DNA from: Scortum barcoo
Lineage: Eukaryota; Chordata; Actinopteri; Centrarchiformes; Terapontidae
Assembly (NCBI GenBank): GCA_023238725.1
Contig: CM041548.1
Span: 19,241,752-19,305,751 of the forward strand
Length of the DNA: 64,000 nt
Direction of reading: 5' to 3'
Every line of letters begins with the position of its first letter. Positions within the stretch are counted from its first letter, which is position 1. Under the pieces are notes generated by a model. It saw only the letters and a program-made list of their open reading frames with translations. It did no database searches and was not told the origin of the DNA. Position numbers and translations under genes: made by a program. This document shows positions 11,701 to 23,369 of this stretch, one piece after another.

Positions 11701-13244
11701 CTGTTAGGGTTTAATTCGGCAATAAAAATATATTATTTTAGTCACAGGAGCCAATTACAATAAACTGTAAATGAGCCATAATTAGCACGTAAGGCCAATT
11801 TTCATTGAGAAAAATCTTGTAAAATGGAATTTAGTGAGTAAAAATCAGCCCTTTTAATCATTTAATAGAAGTATATGGTGATAAAACATCAAGTCAGAAG
11901 ATGAGTGGCTTTTTAGCAGGTATCATTTTTACTATGATCACCATCTTAGTTTAACAAGCTAACATTTGATAATTACTTCTAAACACAAACTATTTAGAAA
12001 AAGATGTAGTTTGTCCTAAAAAATACCAGGATGTCCTGACACATTTTGCAGTGACAGTGATCGTGACTCACAATCCTCTGTGCAGTGGAAAATACATCAC
12101 AGGGACTGAGAGAGATCATTGAAACTGAGGGTCAAAGTTCAGGATATAATGTAGTGATGAAGTAGTATCTCCCAATTATATGCATACTGGATGCAACAGT
12201 ATTTTTTTGCATTAATCTTCTGAGGATGTTGAATATTTGTACTATATGTTATGGCAGTCCATCTAACAGCTGTCAAATCTGGACTAATGTGGTGATGTGA
12301 CTGAACAACACCCGCTGCAAGCACAGCTAAAACACAACACAAAGACAGCTTTTAAATGTATTGTAATGTTTTATTCTTTATTAAAGACATAAATCAAGTC
12401 ATCACCATATACAACTCCAGGTGACCAAATCCCAACACCCCCCCAGTCACCTGATCTCCATCTGCCAGCACACCTGCTCCTCGTTCAGTTTGTCAGTCAG
12501 TCTGTATTTACCTGCCTGCTCACACCACATTGGTTTTGCTTTGTAGCTGATGTTGGTTGTTAATCTTGACCATGTTTTTTTTTTTTCTTCTTCTCTTCTT
12601 AACCTCAAACTGCTCTCTTAAACTTTTAACTTTTTTAAGTAAAAAGTTAATGCATGCAGCCTCACTGGGACACTTGAATAGAAATGAGCCATCATTAATG
12701 TTTTCAATCACACTTTTGCTTTTCTTGCAATGAAAAGTTAAAATGCCTGCTGTGGTGGAGTGCGATCTACTGATTAGATGTCAGTCTTTCTTAATCAGCT
12801 TTGTGTTCACAGCATGGCAGTAATCCCTCTCATTTATTTTACTGTTCATTTTATTTGTTTATCTGTCTTCATTTGTCTGTTTAAAGAAATCTTTTCTGCT
12901 TCGTTTTCAGTGTTATTTCTTGCATCTGTCATGCCATTTTCTACATTTTGTTCAGCATACTGTGTTGCATCTTTTTGTATAAGATTAAGTATAATCAATA
13001 ATATACATTTTTCTTAATATACATTTTTACTGATAAATGTGCAGTTATATTTCCTGTAACATTTACTTGATCATTTAGGTTTGGTTTTAAAATCTGAGAA
13101 ATGCTGAATTGTTACTTTTTTAAGTAGTAAAAGTAGTCATGTATGAATATGCAGTCAATTTTAATGGTCAAATGTAAACTCCCTCAAAGTTTATGAACCC
13201 CCCCTTGAAAACACAGAGGACATGACCTTAGTGTCCGTAATCCA
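11701..13244. other. Gene-free stretch
   Basis: AT-rich DNA without a supported gene. A C-rich word at 12440-12450 and a poly-T/TTC tract at 12572-12600 are the only compositional oddities. Confidence 0.45.
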
Positions 13245-13530
13245 AAGCTGGATTACTGACTAGGCACAGCGAGGCATTAAACCTCCAGGGGCCCCAAAAA
13301 ACTTCTGACTCACTGTTTTTCTTTTGTGGTTTGGACCATTAAAGTGCAACTTCAGTGGGTCCTTAATTATAAACAGTTGTTGTGACCCTCTTTTTTAATC
13401 AAAGTGTGTGTTTAATCAAATTACCACAAATTAATTTACACATAAAAATCCAGCCACCAGATTGTACAGGGGGCCTCACAGCAAATTTCTTCCCCCGCAG
13501 CCCAAAAACATGTTGGTCTGGCCAAGCCTA
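13245..13530. repeat. Possible unclassified interspersed repeat
   Basis: Words such as 'ccaggggccccaaaa' and 'gggggcctcacagcaaat' are reminiscent of a dispersed fish repeat, and the two GGGGCC-containing parts lie near each end. I cannot place it in a family. Confidence 0.2.
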
Positions 13531-13699
13531 GTTCAGAGAGTCCTTCGTGATTACATAATGTTTCTGTTTTCTTTCATTATCCTCTAATTTCATTCATTCA
13601 ACCACTTTTTGAGAAACAGTTGTTGTCTAATGCTTCAGGAATGGAGACAGAATCACTTTTATTGACAAGAATAAATAAATAATTGAATCATTCCTGTGA

Positions 13700-14480
13700 A
13701 AACATGTACAGTATACCCTCCTGCCATGTGGCCCAGTTCACAGCGTCCCACACACATTGTTTGTATCTGCGGGGTTTTGTTTCCATGCCTCCCTTGGCCT
13801 AGAAACTCTTCCATAGGGAACAGCACACTGCAATCAGGCCTGGTTTATGGCAGCCAATCTGCTATTCAGCGGAGACCAAGATTGATGACGCCTGTCCTGA
13901 CTGACTGGTACTCAGGGCGAGATGCCGCTGTCCGCCTCGCACCGCGCGCTCATAAACCTCACTCCATCTGGTCGCAGACTCTAAACAAGGAAATGTGTCC
14001 ATAAATTCTTACTTGCTTGAGAAATTTGAATGTTGGACAAGTAAAGAAGGAAGAAAAAAAGCAGCGCTCTGGGTCTTAATGATCAAACTGGGGGTGTTTA
14101 TCTCAAACAGCTGGAAACGACTGCGCGTCCTCGTATCCTTCAGCTTTGTTGCCCTTTTGACCCGCTGACCAGACAACTTACATTAACTGCACACAATGTA
14201 TTCTCCCATGAATGCAGCGTTAACCACCACAGGCTCCCATTGACACTCAAACGGAAGTATTTTTACGGCCTCCAAGCACCACTGAACAAGTTTAAAGCAG
14301 CTTAATTGCAGCGTTGACCTGATTGGCAGCTACGTGAGCGTGTGTTGGTGGGGAAGAGGCCACAGACTGTTAACTGCAGCGAGGTGCTAAGAGGGAAAAA
14401 AGGTTAATGAGCTAAACGCTGCGCTGCCAGGCCAACTTTCAAGTTGGGATTCGTTTCTTTATACAGACTAATAAATGTGT
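13700..14480. promoter_or_regulatory. GC-balanced candidate regulatory block
   Basis: Distinctly less AT-rich than the flanks, with a 102-codon open frame at 13696-14004 that has no signal peptide, domain or splice support. The segment 14080-14470 contains many CAGCTG/GCAGCG words and AT-rich homeobox-like cores. A developmental enhancer block is possible; protein coding is not supported. Confidence 0.25.
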
Positions 14481-15429
14481 CTTTTGAGAGAGGTACGGCG
14501 GCCAAAACACGGCAGCACAGGAAATAGAAAACACAACATTTCAGAAAACACAACAACACTGTAAACACATTTTCTTAAAATTTGGTTAACTTAATGCAGT
14601 ACTCATGATAGGAAAACCACCCATTTTTTAAACATATTATTGTTACCATTATAATCTACTCTTTTGAAGCTTACATAACACTGTTTGTTTCTGATTGTTA
14701 ATAACACGTTTCCTTTGCAGTATTGTAGTTTTTGTTATATGCACGTCATTATGTACAATTATCAATACATTTGTGACAGTTGTAAGGTAAAACTTTAGCA
14801 TGTTGTGACTAACTCTGGGTCCAAATTATCATAGTTTAAACTGAGTAACTAACACAGCAGTAATATGAAAAAAATAACATTAACACAGGGTCAAAACAAA
14901 TTACTGGTGCTTTTTAAAGTTAAAGCAGTATTGGATTTGATGCTATATTAACCTAAACTGTGGCAATTTTTAACCTATTGATTTCTTATTTGCAGTAGAA
15001 AGTCAGTGTTTGGTCAGTAATATTATAGAGAAGGATTGTGACTTGAGTTTGGCTCTGTCCATTACAAACATGAATTACCTTTTTTGTTGCCATGTTCATT
15101 TTTATTTTAGAAGTATTTTCTGAAATCTTGCATTTTCTGAAAAAAAAAAAAGTGATACCTGAATTGTTTTCTGAATTGTTGATCGGTTTTTAAAAACATT
15201 GTGTTTTCTGTAATGTTGTAATGATCATGTGTTTTTCCAGTTTGTTAATATGTGTCGTCCAGTGTTGCTGTGTTTTGTCCCTCAGGGCCACCGTAGACCT
15301 GCTAATTTAGACTGATTATAACATTCACTCCTCTCCAAAGTCATAAATGCAACAAGTGTTTTTTTTTCCCAGAGTTTTCATATGCCATCTGTGACAAACA
15401 CTGCAAACTTTACACAACCAAACCATGAG
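14481..15429. other. Gene-free AT-rich stretch
   Basis: No supported gene or repeat. Confidence 0.5.
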
Positions 15430-15990
15430 ATTCAAATGCTTGTCTGGTACAGTAGTAACAGGAAATGAGGTAATGAGGGCCTCTCTGGGAGCGCACAGCA
15501 TGGAGAGCGATGCACTGACCCGTGGCAACCCAGACAGGTCCAGTGAACTTTAAAGGTGAATTGGATCAGGGCCCCTGCCCGGCCGCTCAGCCAAAAACCT
15601 CCTGATGAGGGCTTAGCGGCGGCAGTGAAAGCAACCTAATGAGTGAAGAGTAATCAACACTATTACCGGGCCTCGCAAGCGCACCCGAGCTTCAGCCCAG
15701 CAGGCTGTAATGTCGTTTACAGCCAAACTACAGGCTGATTCACTGTGAGGGTGACTAATCAGGAGAGGGGAATATTAGGGAATTTAATGGCTTCGGTATA
15801 AATCTTTGCCATTGCAAGGCCAAAGGAAAAAAGGCTTTGATTAATAAGCTGAAGTGGATTTTTTTGCCCGGGTCTGTAACCATCTGGGGCTCTACCTAAA
15901 CTGATGACCTCACTGCATTTCACTGGCTGCAGTCCATCCTGCAACATGTCCCTGGTAATCAAAAAGCCACTACAGAGGCCAAGTCAAGAG
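15430..15990. promoter_or_regulatory. Candidate conserved noncoding block
   Basis: A 560-base block of balanced composition between AT-rich flanks, with homeobox-like TAATGAG, TTTAATGG, GATTAATAAG and GACTAATC words. No frame is maintained across it. Typical in look of vertebrate noncoding elements but unproven. Confidence 0.3.
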
Positions 15991-18738
15991 CAAAACTTAC
16001 AAGGTCATGGTGAAGTAAGACACTAATCACACACGTTAGTCTGTGTTTCTGAATTTTCTTTTTATTGCTGTAATGATACACGAAATCTGGCTTGAAGTAT
16101 TTGTAATGATCAGAGGTTGTGAGAGTGAGAAAAGTATTTCAGTAAAAAGTTATTCAACAATGTGTTTTTTTTATTATCAGAAAGAGAAAAATAACAAAAA
16201 AGCCAAAAAGTATCACCTGATATTCTCAGAAATTCGTCAAACGCTGCAGGAATCAGGTTTTTAAACCTCTAGCTGGCAAAAAAAAAAAAAACACAAGTTA
16301 ACAGACCCTGACACTGACACATCACTGCCTCAGAGAGAGCCGATGTGAAACCACACAGCAACAGCAGTTATGTTTCTAAAATTCATTTCTTTTTAGCTTG
16401 TTTTGCTCTCCAGTGAATCCTGAGGGAAACGAGGTCGGGAGGTCAGGAGAGCTGTGAGACTGAATTAAACTGCGAATGTGTCGTGAAACCAAAACAATGA
16501 GCCGACAGAAGTTAAACAGCTGAGCTTCTCTGCGGGTTCACGACCCTTTTTACAACACAGATTCACTGTATATTAATATTTGTCTCTTTGTTGACCCTGG
16601 AAATGCATGTTGCAGTGAAATATTCCTCACTCAAGGTTCACTTTCTTGCTGTTTCTGGAGCTTTCAACCGTATACCGACCCATAACCACCTGCTCCGTGT
16701 CCATGATGAGGTTATGAACTTTGATAGAAACATCTTTAAGTGTATCATGAACTGTCGACACATTTCCTGACTGCTAACAGGCCAAAAATATGGATTGGTC
16801 AAACTCTTGTGGTTGTAATATTGTTTGTGTTAAATGTTTTTAAAAAAGTTCAAAAGTTTTTACTTCAGGCCCTCGTATGTACATGCCACATATTGTTTGC
16901 AGGCAGGTACTGTCGTCTCCAGGCCTCCTGCAACAAACAGAGTTCAAAAGTTTAAACCTGGGCGAGATCACTTATCGGGACACTTTAAGCAACTTAGGGA
17001 CTTATGGAGGCCTAATCCTATGTGTGTAACTGATTTAATGAACAAAGTAAAAACAGAGGGTTGATCTTCTAATCCCGCAAATACTACAAGCTTCTTGAAA
17101 TACTAGTGTGCTGCATTTCTTTCCCCTTGATCTTAATCAGCGCTGTAAATCCACAGATTTTAAGATTCTGACTTATCAGTCTTTCAGAGCAGAATAAAAC
17201 AAAAGCAAACTGTTCGAGGAGGATCTGTAATATATCAAACTGCATACTTTTAGATGGAATCTCTGTTAAGTGGTGTGTGTGTGTGTGTGTGTAAAGTGTG
17301 TGTGTGTGTGCTGGACTCTCTGGCATGTGAAAGAGATTGAGTTTCATAAGGAGATCTGGTCGTTAATTCGCCTGTTTATCTTGATGCAGAGCTCTGGACT
17401 AAATTTGAGTGTAATATATGATTCTCTTAGACACGTTTTATCTTCACCGACTACTCCGTCCACCTCCTCCTCTTTCTCCACAGCTTCGTCCTCCCCCTCC
17501 TCTCCCGACACGCACTCCTCCTCCTCCTCTGCCAAATACCTTCCAGTCAAAAAACACCCAGTTTTCAGGTTATCAGTCTAATGCATCATCACTCCCACTT
17601 CTCACGTTAGCTGAGCCGCAGATAATCCGTGTTTATCCGCGCGTTCACCACCACTACCCGCCATTCAACGTTTTACAGGTGCTTCTAAGCAGTTTGTCAT
17701 GTTTACCTCCACAAAACAAGACATCACTTTGACTCAGGGCATCACTTTGGATCAGGAGGAAGCGTTGATGCTCTGCAGCTGCCGCAGATGTAATGGACCA
17801 AGGCGAGCCGTGCCAGGTCAGGTTTCAAACCGCACTGATGGTTTACGTTGGCCCCCGATCAGGACGCAGAGTCTCAGACTTTTTCACAGTGCATTGTTTT
17901 GACTTCTCCCTCGTTCACAGCGACTGGGTATTTGTCACAAAGCGTTACAGCCTGGAAAATAACTCTTTGGCACATATTTAATGGTATTACAACTTTTTCT
18001 TTTTTTTTCCTGGGGTATGTGAGGGCTTCACTCCAGTCAGGCACTTTAGTTACTTACAAGCTTGTAGTGCCACCTTGTGGTCGAGTTCAATAGTTTGATT
18101 ACACTTTTACAAACGCACACAGGCGGATCTGTTGCAAACATTAGCACATTATTTGAATAAACTAAATGGCCAAAAGTACGAGGACACATTCTTTTGTGTA
18201 CCTTTAGTCTGGGGTTGTTTATTATTTTGGCTGAGAACCTTAATTCCATGTAGGAGTAAAGTTAATAATACTGCAGATAGAAAACCTCATCCCCCTCTGA
18301 CACCTTTAGGATGAACTGGAATCCTAAATCTTCGCCAGGCAAACTAAAACTTTTATATTTTTACTGACTTATGTGCATGGTGTGATGGGGCTTCCTTTAT
18401 GTCTTTGGCTGGGTGTTTTTTTTCTTGCAAGGGCATTTTAATATATAACACGTTGACTTTACTTCACAATAAAGTAGCAGATACAAGATTAAACATTAGC
18501 ACATTATTTGAACACATATTAGACAGACATTAGTTATAAATTTAAAATAAAAAAAAGCTCTATGTTACAGTTGCCTCCATTACATTCACAGAGCACCTAA
18601 ACATACCTTAATTTCAAAGTTAGATTTTTTTTTTCTTCCAGGCAGTCATTAGTTTTAATTCACTTCTTCTCAGGACACTTACTCAGGACAAGTCAGGAAA
18701 TACACTCAGGAAATAACTGGCAAAGACTTGCAACTTTT
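15991..18738. other. Gene-free stretch with low-complexity patches
   Basis: No gene supported. 17440-17560 is a pyrimidine-rich (CTC/TCC) patch producing Pro/Ser-rich and, on the other strand, Glu-rich spurious frames. Confidence 0.45.
17273..17310. repeat. (GT)n microsatellite
   Basis: Two GT runs separated by 'aaa'. Confidence 0.95.
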
Positions 18739-19056
18739 CTAAAGGAGCAGCGTGTGGGATTTACAGCGATCTATTGGCAGAAACGGAGAATAACATTCAT
18801 GTTTTTATTAGTGTTTCATCACCTGAAACTGGGAATTTTCATGACTTTCAAATGAGCTCTTTTTACCTACAGAGGGAGTCTGTAATCTGGGCATATAAAC
18901 AATTGTTGATTATACTTTTAATTGTTGATATATGATCTGAAGGCCACCGCAGGTTCTCCTACATGCGTGTAAAGGGACAGGACAGCGGTATTTAGTTGGT
19001 TGCAATCTGCCACTTCACACCTAGATACCACTTACTCCCACACACTGCTCCTTTAA
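18739..19056. mobile_element. MITE with ~20-bp terminal inverted repeats
   Basis: The left end reads 'taaaggagcagcgtgtggg' and the reverse complement of the right end reads 'taaaggagcagtgtgtggg', one mismatch in 19 bases. The interior (~280 bases) has no transposase. Both the inverted ends and the size fit a non-autonomous DNA transposon. A 124-codon minus-strand frame across its right end is a shadow. Confidence 0.85.
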
Positions 19057-19748
19057 ACATCCAAATCCACCACAGTAAAAAAAAAAAGGTAAAAAAACTA
19101 AAGTAAAACAGTAAAATATTTACATAACAAAGCAGCTGAAAACAGGGATGAGTAAAAAACTTGGACATAAAGTTCAGAGTGAACTGTAACTTATTACAAA
19201 AAAACATGCTGAAAATTGTCTCCAGAGTTTGCTTTTCGGACAAAAGTGCACAATCAAAATTCATTTCATAGCCAGCTCTCGATGGCATATGACTGTCAGA
19301 TGTCTGAGCACCTTTAAATGCACCATTAAAGTGTTCACAAAGCAGTTTGTGCTCACAACAGTTCATTGTGATGGATTACCTGCACAAGGTCAGTCACAAT
19401 TTTACACTGAACTTTCATTACTGCAGTTCACAGAAAAAAAAGTATTTTGGTAATTTGGAGGTTAAAAGATTGTAAAGGTAAAGTCAGAAGTGGTTTAAAT
19501 TTGTATTTTGAACATTTTTATATTTCTACGCCACATATATCTCTCTAACAACATTTTAAAATTAACCGTGTTATAACCTCATTCAAATGGTGTCCCAGTT
19601 CACAAGCAAACTGACCTGTTTTAACCTAAATGTAAAGACTTTTACACTGAAAATCACCCAGTAAGTGCTCATTGGGTTTCCTCAGTCTGAACAGGTGTTT
19701 GGTCTTAAAGTACATGTTTCCCTTCAGTGCAGTTTCTCAGATGATCTC

Positions 19749-22700
19749 TCAAACGTTGTCTTCAGTCCCGGCATCACCTCCACAGTTAACCATTAAGAGC
19801 CGAATGTCATCGTAGTCGTCATCAGTGGAAGAGTCTTGGTCGGGGCTCACGGGGGCGTAGATGGGGCCGTCGTCTTCGTCACCTGATGATCGGACAATGA
19901 GAAAGATCAGCAAACGTTACAGATCTTCCACCCGTTGCTGTGACATCCGTGTAGCGACACTTACCTGAACTCTGCAGGTTTGCTGCTGGTCTGGAGTGAA
20001 GCTGATCGTTGCTGTAGGCTATTGAAGGGTCAAAAGTACCAGCGACGGACGACTGGCCCTCTCCTGATTCTGTAATTTGCAAGGGCACAGGATTAGTTTT
20101 TATGAACTTCATCTATCTTGTCAGAGCTTTTTGAGAATGAGTTAGTAATCCATATCCTGAAGAAGTGAAACACACAAACGTCAGTAACGAGTGTGTTTTT
20201 CTCGACTCTAACCTTCAAACACCTCCAGGTTTGGTTTAGGGACTCTACACAAATTAATGTGTGAAGTGACATGAACCTGATATTCCTCCTCCAGTATCTC
20301 AAAATGACAAGATGGTATTGGTACAGTTAGTTTCACTAACTAATATGCTGATAGTTATTTTTTTTATACAGTCAATTAAAAATATTTGTTCTTTTTTATT
20401 GTAACTTTACAATAAAGTTGTGGTTGAAGGAAAACAGGTGAATGAATTTGACGGACCGGGGGTGACCATGACGTAGCCGTTCGTGTTCTCGTAGCATTCG
20501 CCCGAGGAAGTGCTGGAGCTGTCAAATGAGTCCACTGAGATCTTCGACACTCGGGCATACTGAGCGTCTGTGGGGCCACTGTTGGTGCCTGTAAAAGCTT
20601 CCAACACTTCAGGGGGGTTTTCACTTTTGGGTTCTGGAAAATTAAAAATCAGAATGTAATATTAAAGACAAATAGTTTTATTAATAAAAATAAGATGAAT
20701 TATTTCTTGTAAATACACATTTCGCTGGTTTCAAAAAAAGATCCAGATATTCAATAAAAAGGTTTCTTAAACATAAAATTAAGAAAAATATGTTTTTTAT
20801 GTTAACTGCAAGAAAATGTTATGTATGGCGCTGACATTATCAAGAACTGGCTGTAGATGTGATTTCTATTACTTTTACCATTACGACTATTATTCTGCAT
20901 ATTTTGTATGAATTTTTAAGCAACAACAGGCCTGTTACAAAATAAGATATTATGCTACATCTTTCATTATAATAAAACAAACCTGTTTAATTAAATTAAA
21001 TTCTAAAATTATTAAAATAGTTACACATTCCTAAGCGGGTTCAGTATCCAGTACTTTCCTCATATTTAAAGAAATGGATTAATGATGGATTAATGTACAT
21101 TTAGTATAACATTAATAAATGTTACTGGATATTAAATTAAAAGTGCATGTCACAGCAAATTAGTCTTTGTTTTGTTTTCTTTATGTAGGTGTTTGTGAAT
21201 ATTTGTACATATGTAATGTGTAGGTTGTTCACGACAATGTAACGCAAAAGATTTCTTTGTTAATATTAAGTGTAAATGAAAATTTGTTATATTTGATGAA
21301 GACATTTCTGTGTCCAAACACAAAAAAATGTTAAACTCTGTTAATGTCTGTGACATCCTCTGACGATTCCAGGATCTGTGAAGTTATTGTGATGTTATTA
21401 GATGTGTGAACTCGAGATCTGCAAACTGTCTCTGTAGCGTCTTTGCAAACAGTGACTCACCTTCCTCAAAGAGGCTGTCGAGGCCTGAAGGCTTCATAAA
21501 AGGGTTCGCGTCTGTCTTATATCTCTGAGAATCTAGATTCAAAATGATGCACACGAAGCATTGTTTGAATCAAACCCATCCTGCAAACATTCAGTGCACC
21601 ATCGATCTGCACACACACACACACACACACACAGCAGGGCAGCATAAACCGCAGAATGCAGCAACACGACGAGAAGACGTCTTAAGAGGCAAAGACTGAG
21701 AAGCACACAGGAAAACATATAAATGGTGAGGAAATAAAAGAACGTGGCTCACTCCGAAAGGTGGATAAAGGGACAGACGGGTCATTGCTTGGTTCAAACT
21801 GCTCATAGTCTGTATCTACTGACGTGCTGTCAACACTACTAAGCTGGGTCCAAAGATACCTGGGATCGGAGGGGGCTTTTTGAGACAAACACAAAAAAAT
21901 AAAAAGGCGTGGTGAGATGACTATTTTCTTTGGTGCTGCCACTGTATATACATCACACACACGGTGCATGTGCAGGGTATACAGACAGAAAAGACAGGAA
22001 AGAGTTATGTTAGTGTCCAAGGTATTAAATTCACACGTTCAGTTTTTTACTCATCACACTCTGAGAAGTGTTCGGCCACTGACCGTCCGTCTGAGGTGGG
22101 TTGGCCGAGACCTTGATGAGGTTCACGGCCTCTTGGTAGTTGTGATTATTTTCAGCGGTAGCTCGAGAGCTGGTGCGCGTCTGATGGAGCAAGAACGCTG
22201 TGGATGTAATCACCAAGATAATATTACAGATATTAATGGCATCATAATATTATAGATAATTACCGGCTGCTCCATCCACAAAATGCAGACAAACAAAGAT
22301 AAAAACAAAAAACTGACAAATAACTGGACTCATGTGCAATACACTTCACTGTTTTCACTGTTTCTACATATAATAAATATTATATATATATATATTTATT
22401 ATATGTAAATTCGCAAGCATATCCTCTCTGTACTATGTGCAAGTATAATTTAATTATTCATCTTTTAGATTTTTATGTTGCCATCTTATTTTTATCTTAT
22501 TCTATGTCTTTACTCTGCATTTTTTATTTCCACTGTGTGACTCGCTGCTGTTACAACGTGAATTTCCCCGCTGTGGGACTAATAAAGGCGGTCTTGAATC
22601 TTGAATCTTGAATTACCTCTCCCGCACAGTAAAGCTCAAATGATCATGAGAAGTAACAAGAAGCAAAATAACACTTTATAAATTACACATACACACAATA

Positions 22701-23312
22701 TTTAACAGAACATATCTCAAACGTAAAGCGCCCATAAAGAAATGAATTTTGAATTTAAGTTCCTTTCCCACACCAATGATGGAAATTAAAGCTAAACATT
22801 TGTAGAAAAACATCTGAGTAGTGCTACTTGTTTTCCACTTACTTTAATCCAATAGACCTCATGAGGAGCACAAAGTATCTAGAGCTGAAGCCACATAAAA
22901 CTAAAACCAGAGTAAGATTTTTACTGATTTAGGAGTGATGATAAACCAGTGCAGAGCTGCACTTTGATAAATGAAAACGCTTGGTTCTGGATCAACACGA
23001 AAGTAGTCATACGACAGACTGAAGGGAACCAACCGTGTCGTCGTCTGTAATGGCAGCAGAGCACCATGCTGGTGATCAGCAGCACGAGCAGCAGAAGACA
23101 CACCGCTACGGAGAGACACAGGCCGAGCTGCTCGAGCGTTAAGGAGCCTCCAAAAGAGCGGCCTGCGGTCGTACTTTCTGGGATGGACAGAGGGACAGAA
23201 TACGATCTAATTCTCAGCTGTGATTCTCAGTTTGTTTGAACGCCTTCCTGCTTTATTCTCAAACAATCCAAAGAATATTTCAAATAAGATTAAATTAAAT
23301 ATAATAAAACAT

Positions 23313-23369
<57 letters not shown>

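Noticed and set aside
13696..14004. 102-codon plus-strand open frame
   Set aside because: No recognisable domain, weak start context and no flanking exons; better explained as GC-balanced noncoding DNA.
17344..17732. Overlapping Pro/Ser-rich and Glu-rich open frames
   Set aside because: Produced by a CTC/TCC pyrimidine tract read on both strands; no homology or gene structure.
18992..19366. 124-codon minus-strand open frame
   Set aside because: Runs across the right end of a MITE and has a stop-poor AT-rich composition; no domain.
21461..21541. Using the CAG acceptor directly before AGATATAAG for a cd6 tail exon
   Set aside because: That acceptor gives an in-frame stop in the phase-1 frame; the upstream CTAG acceptor (exon end 21532) keeps the frame.
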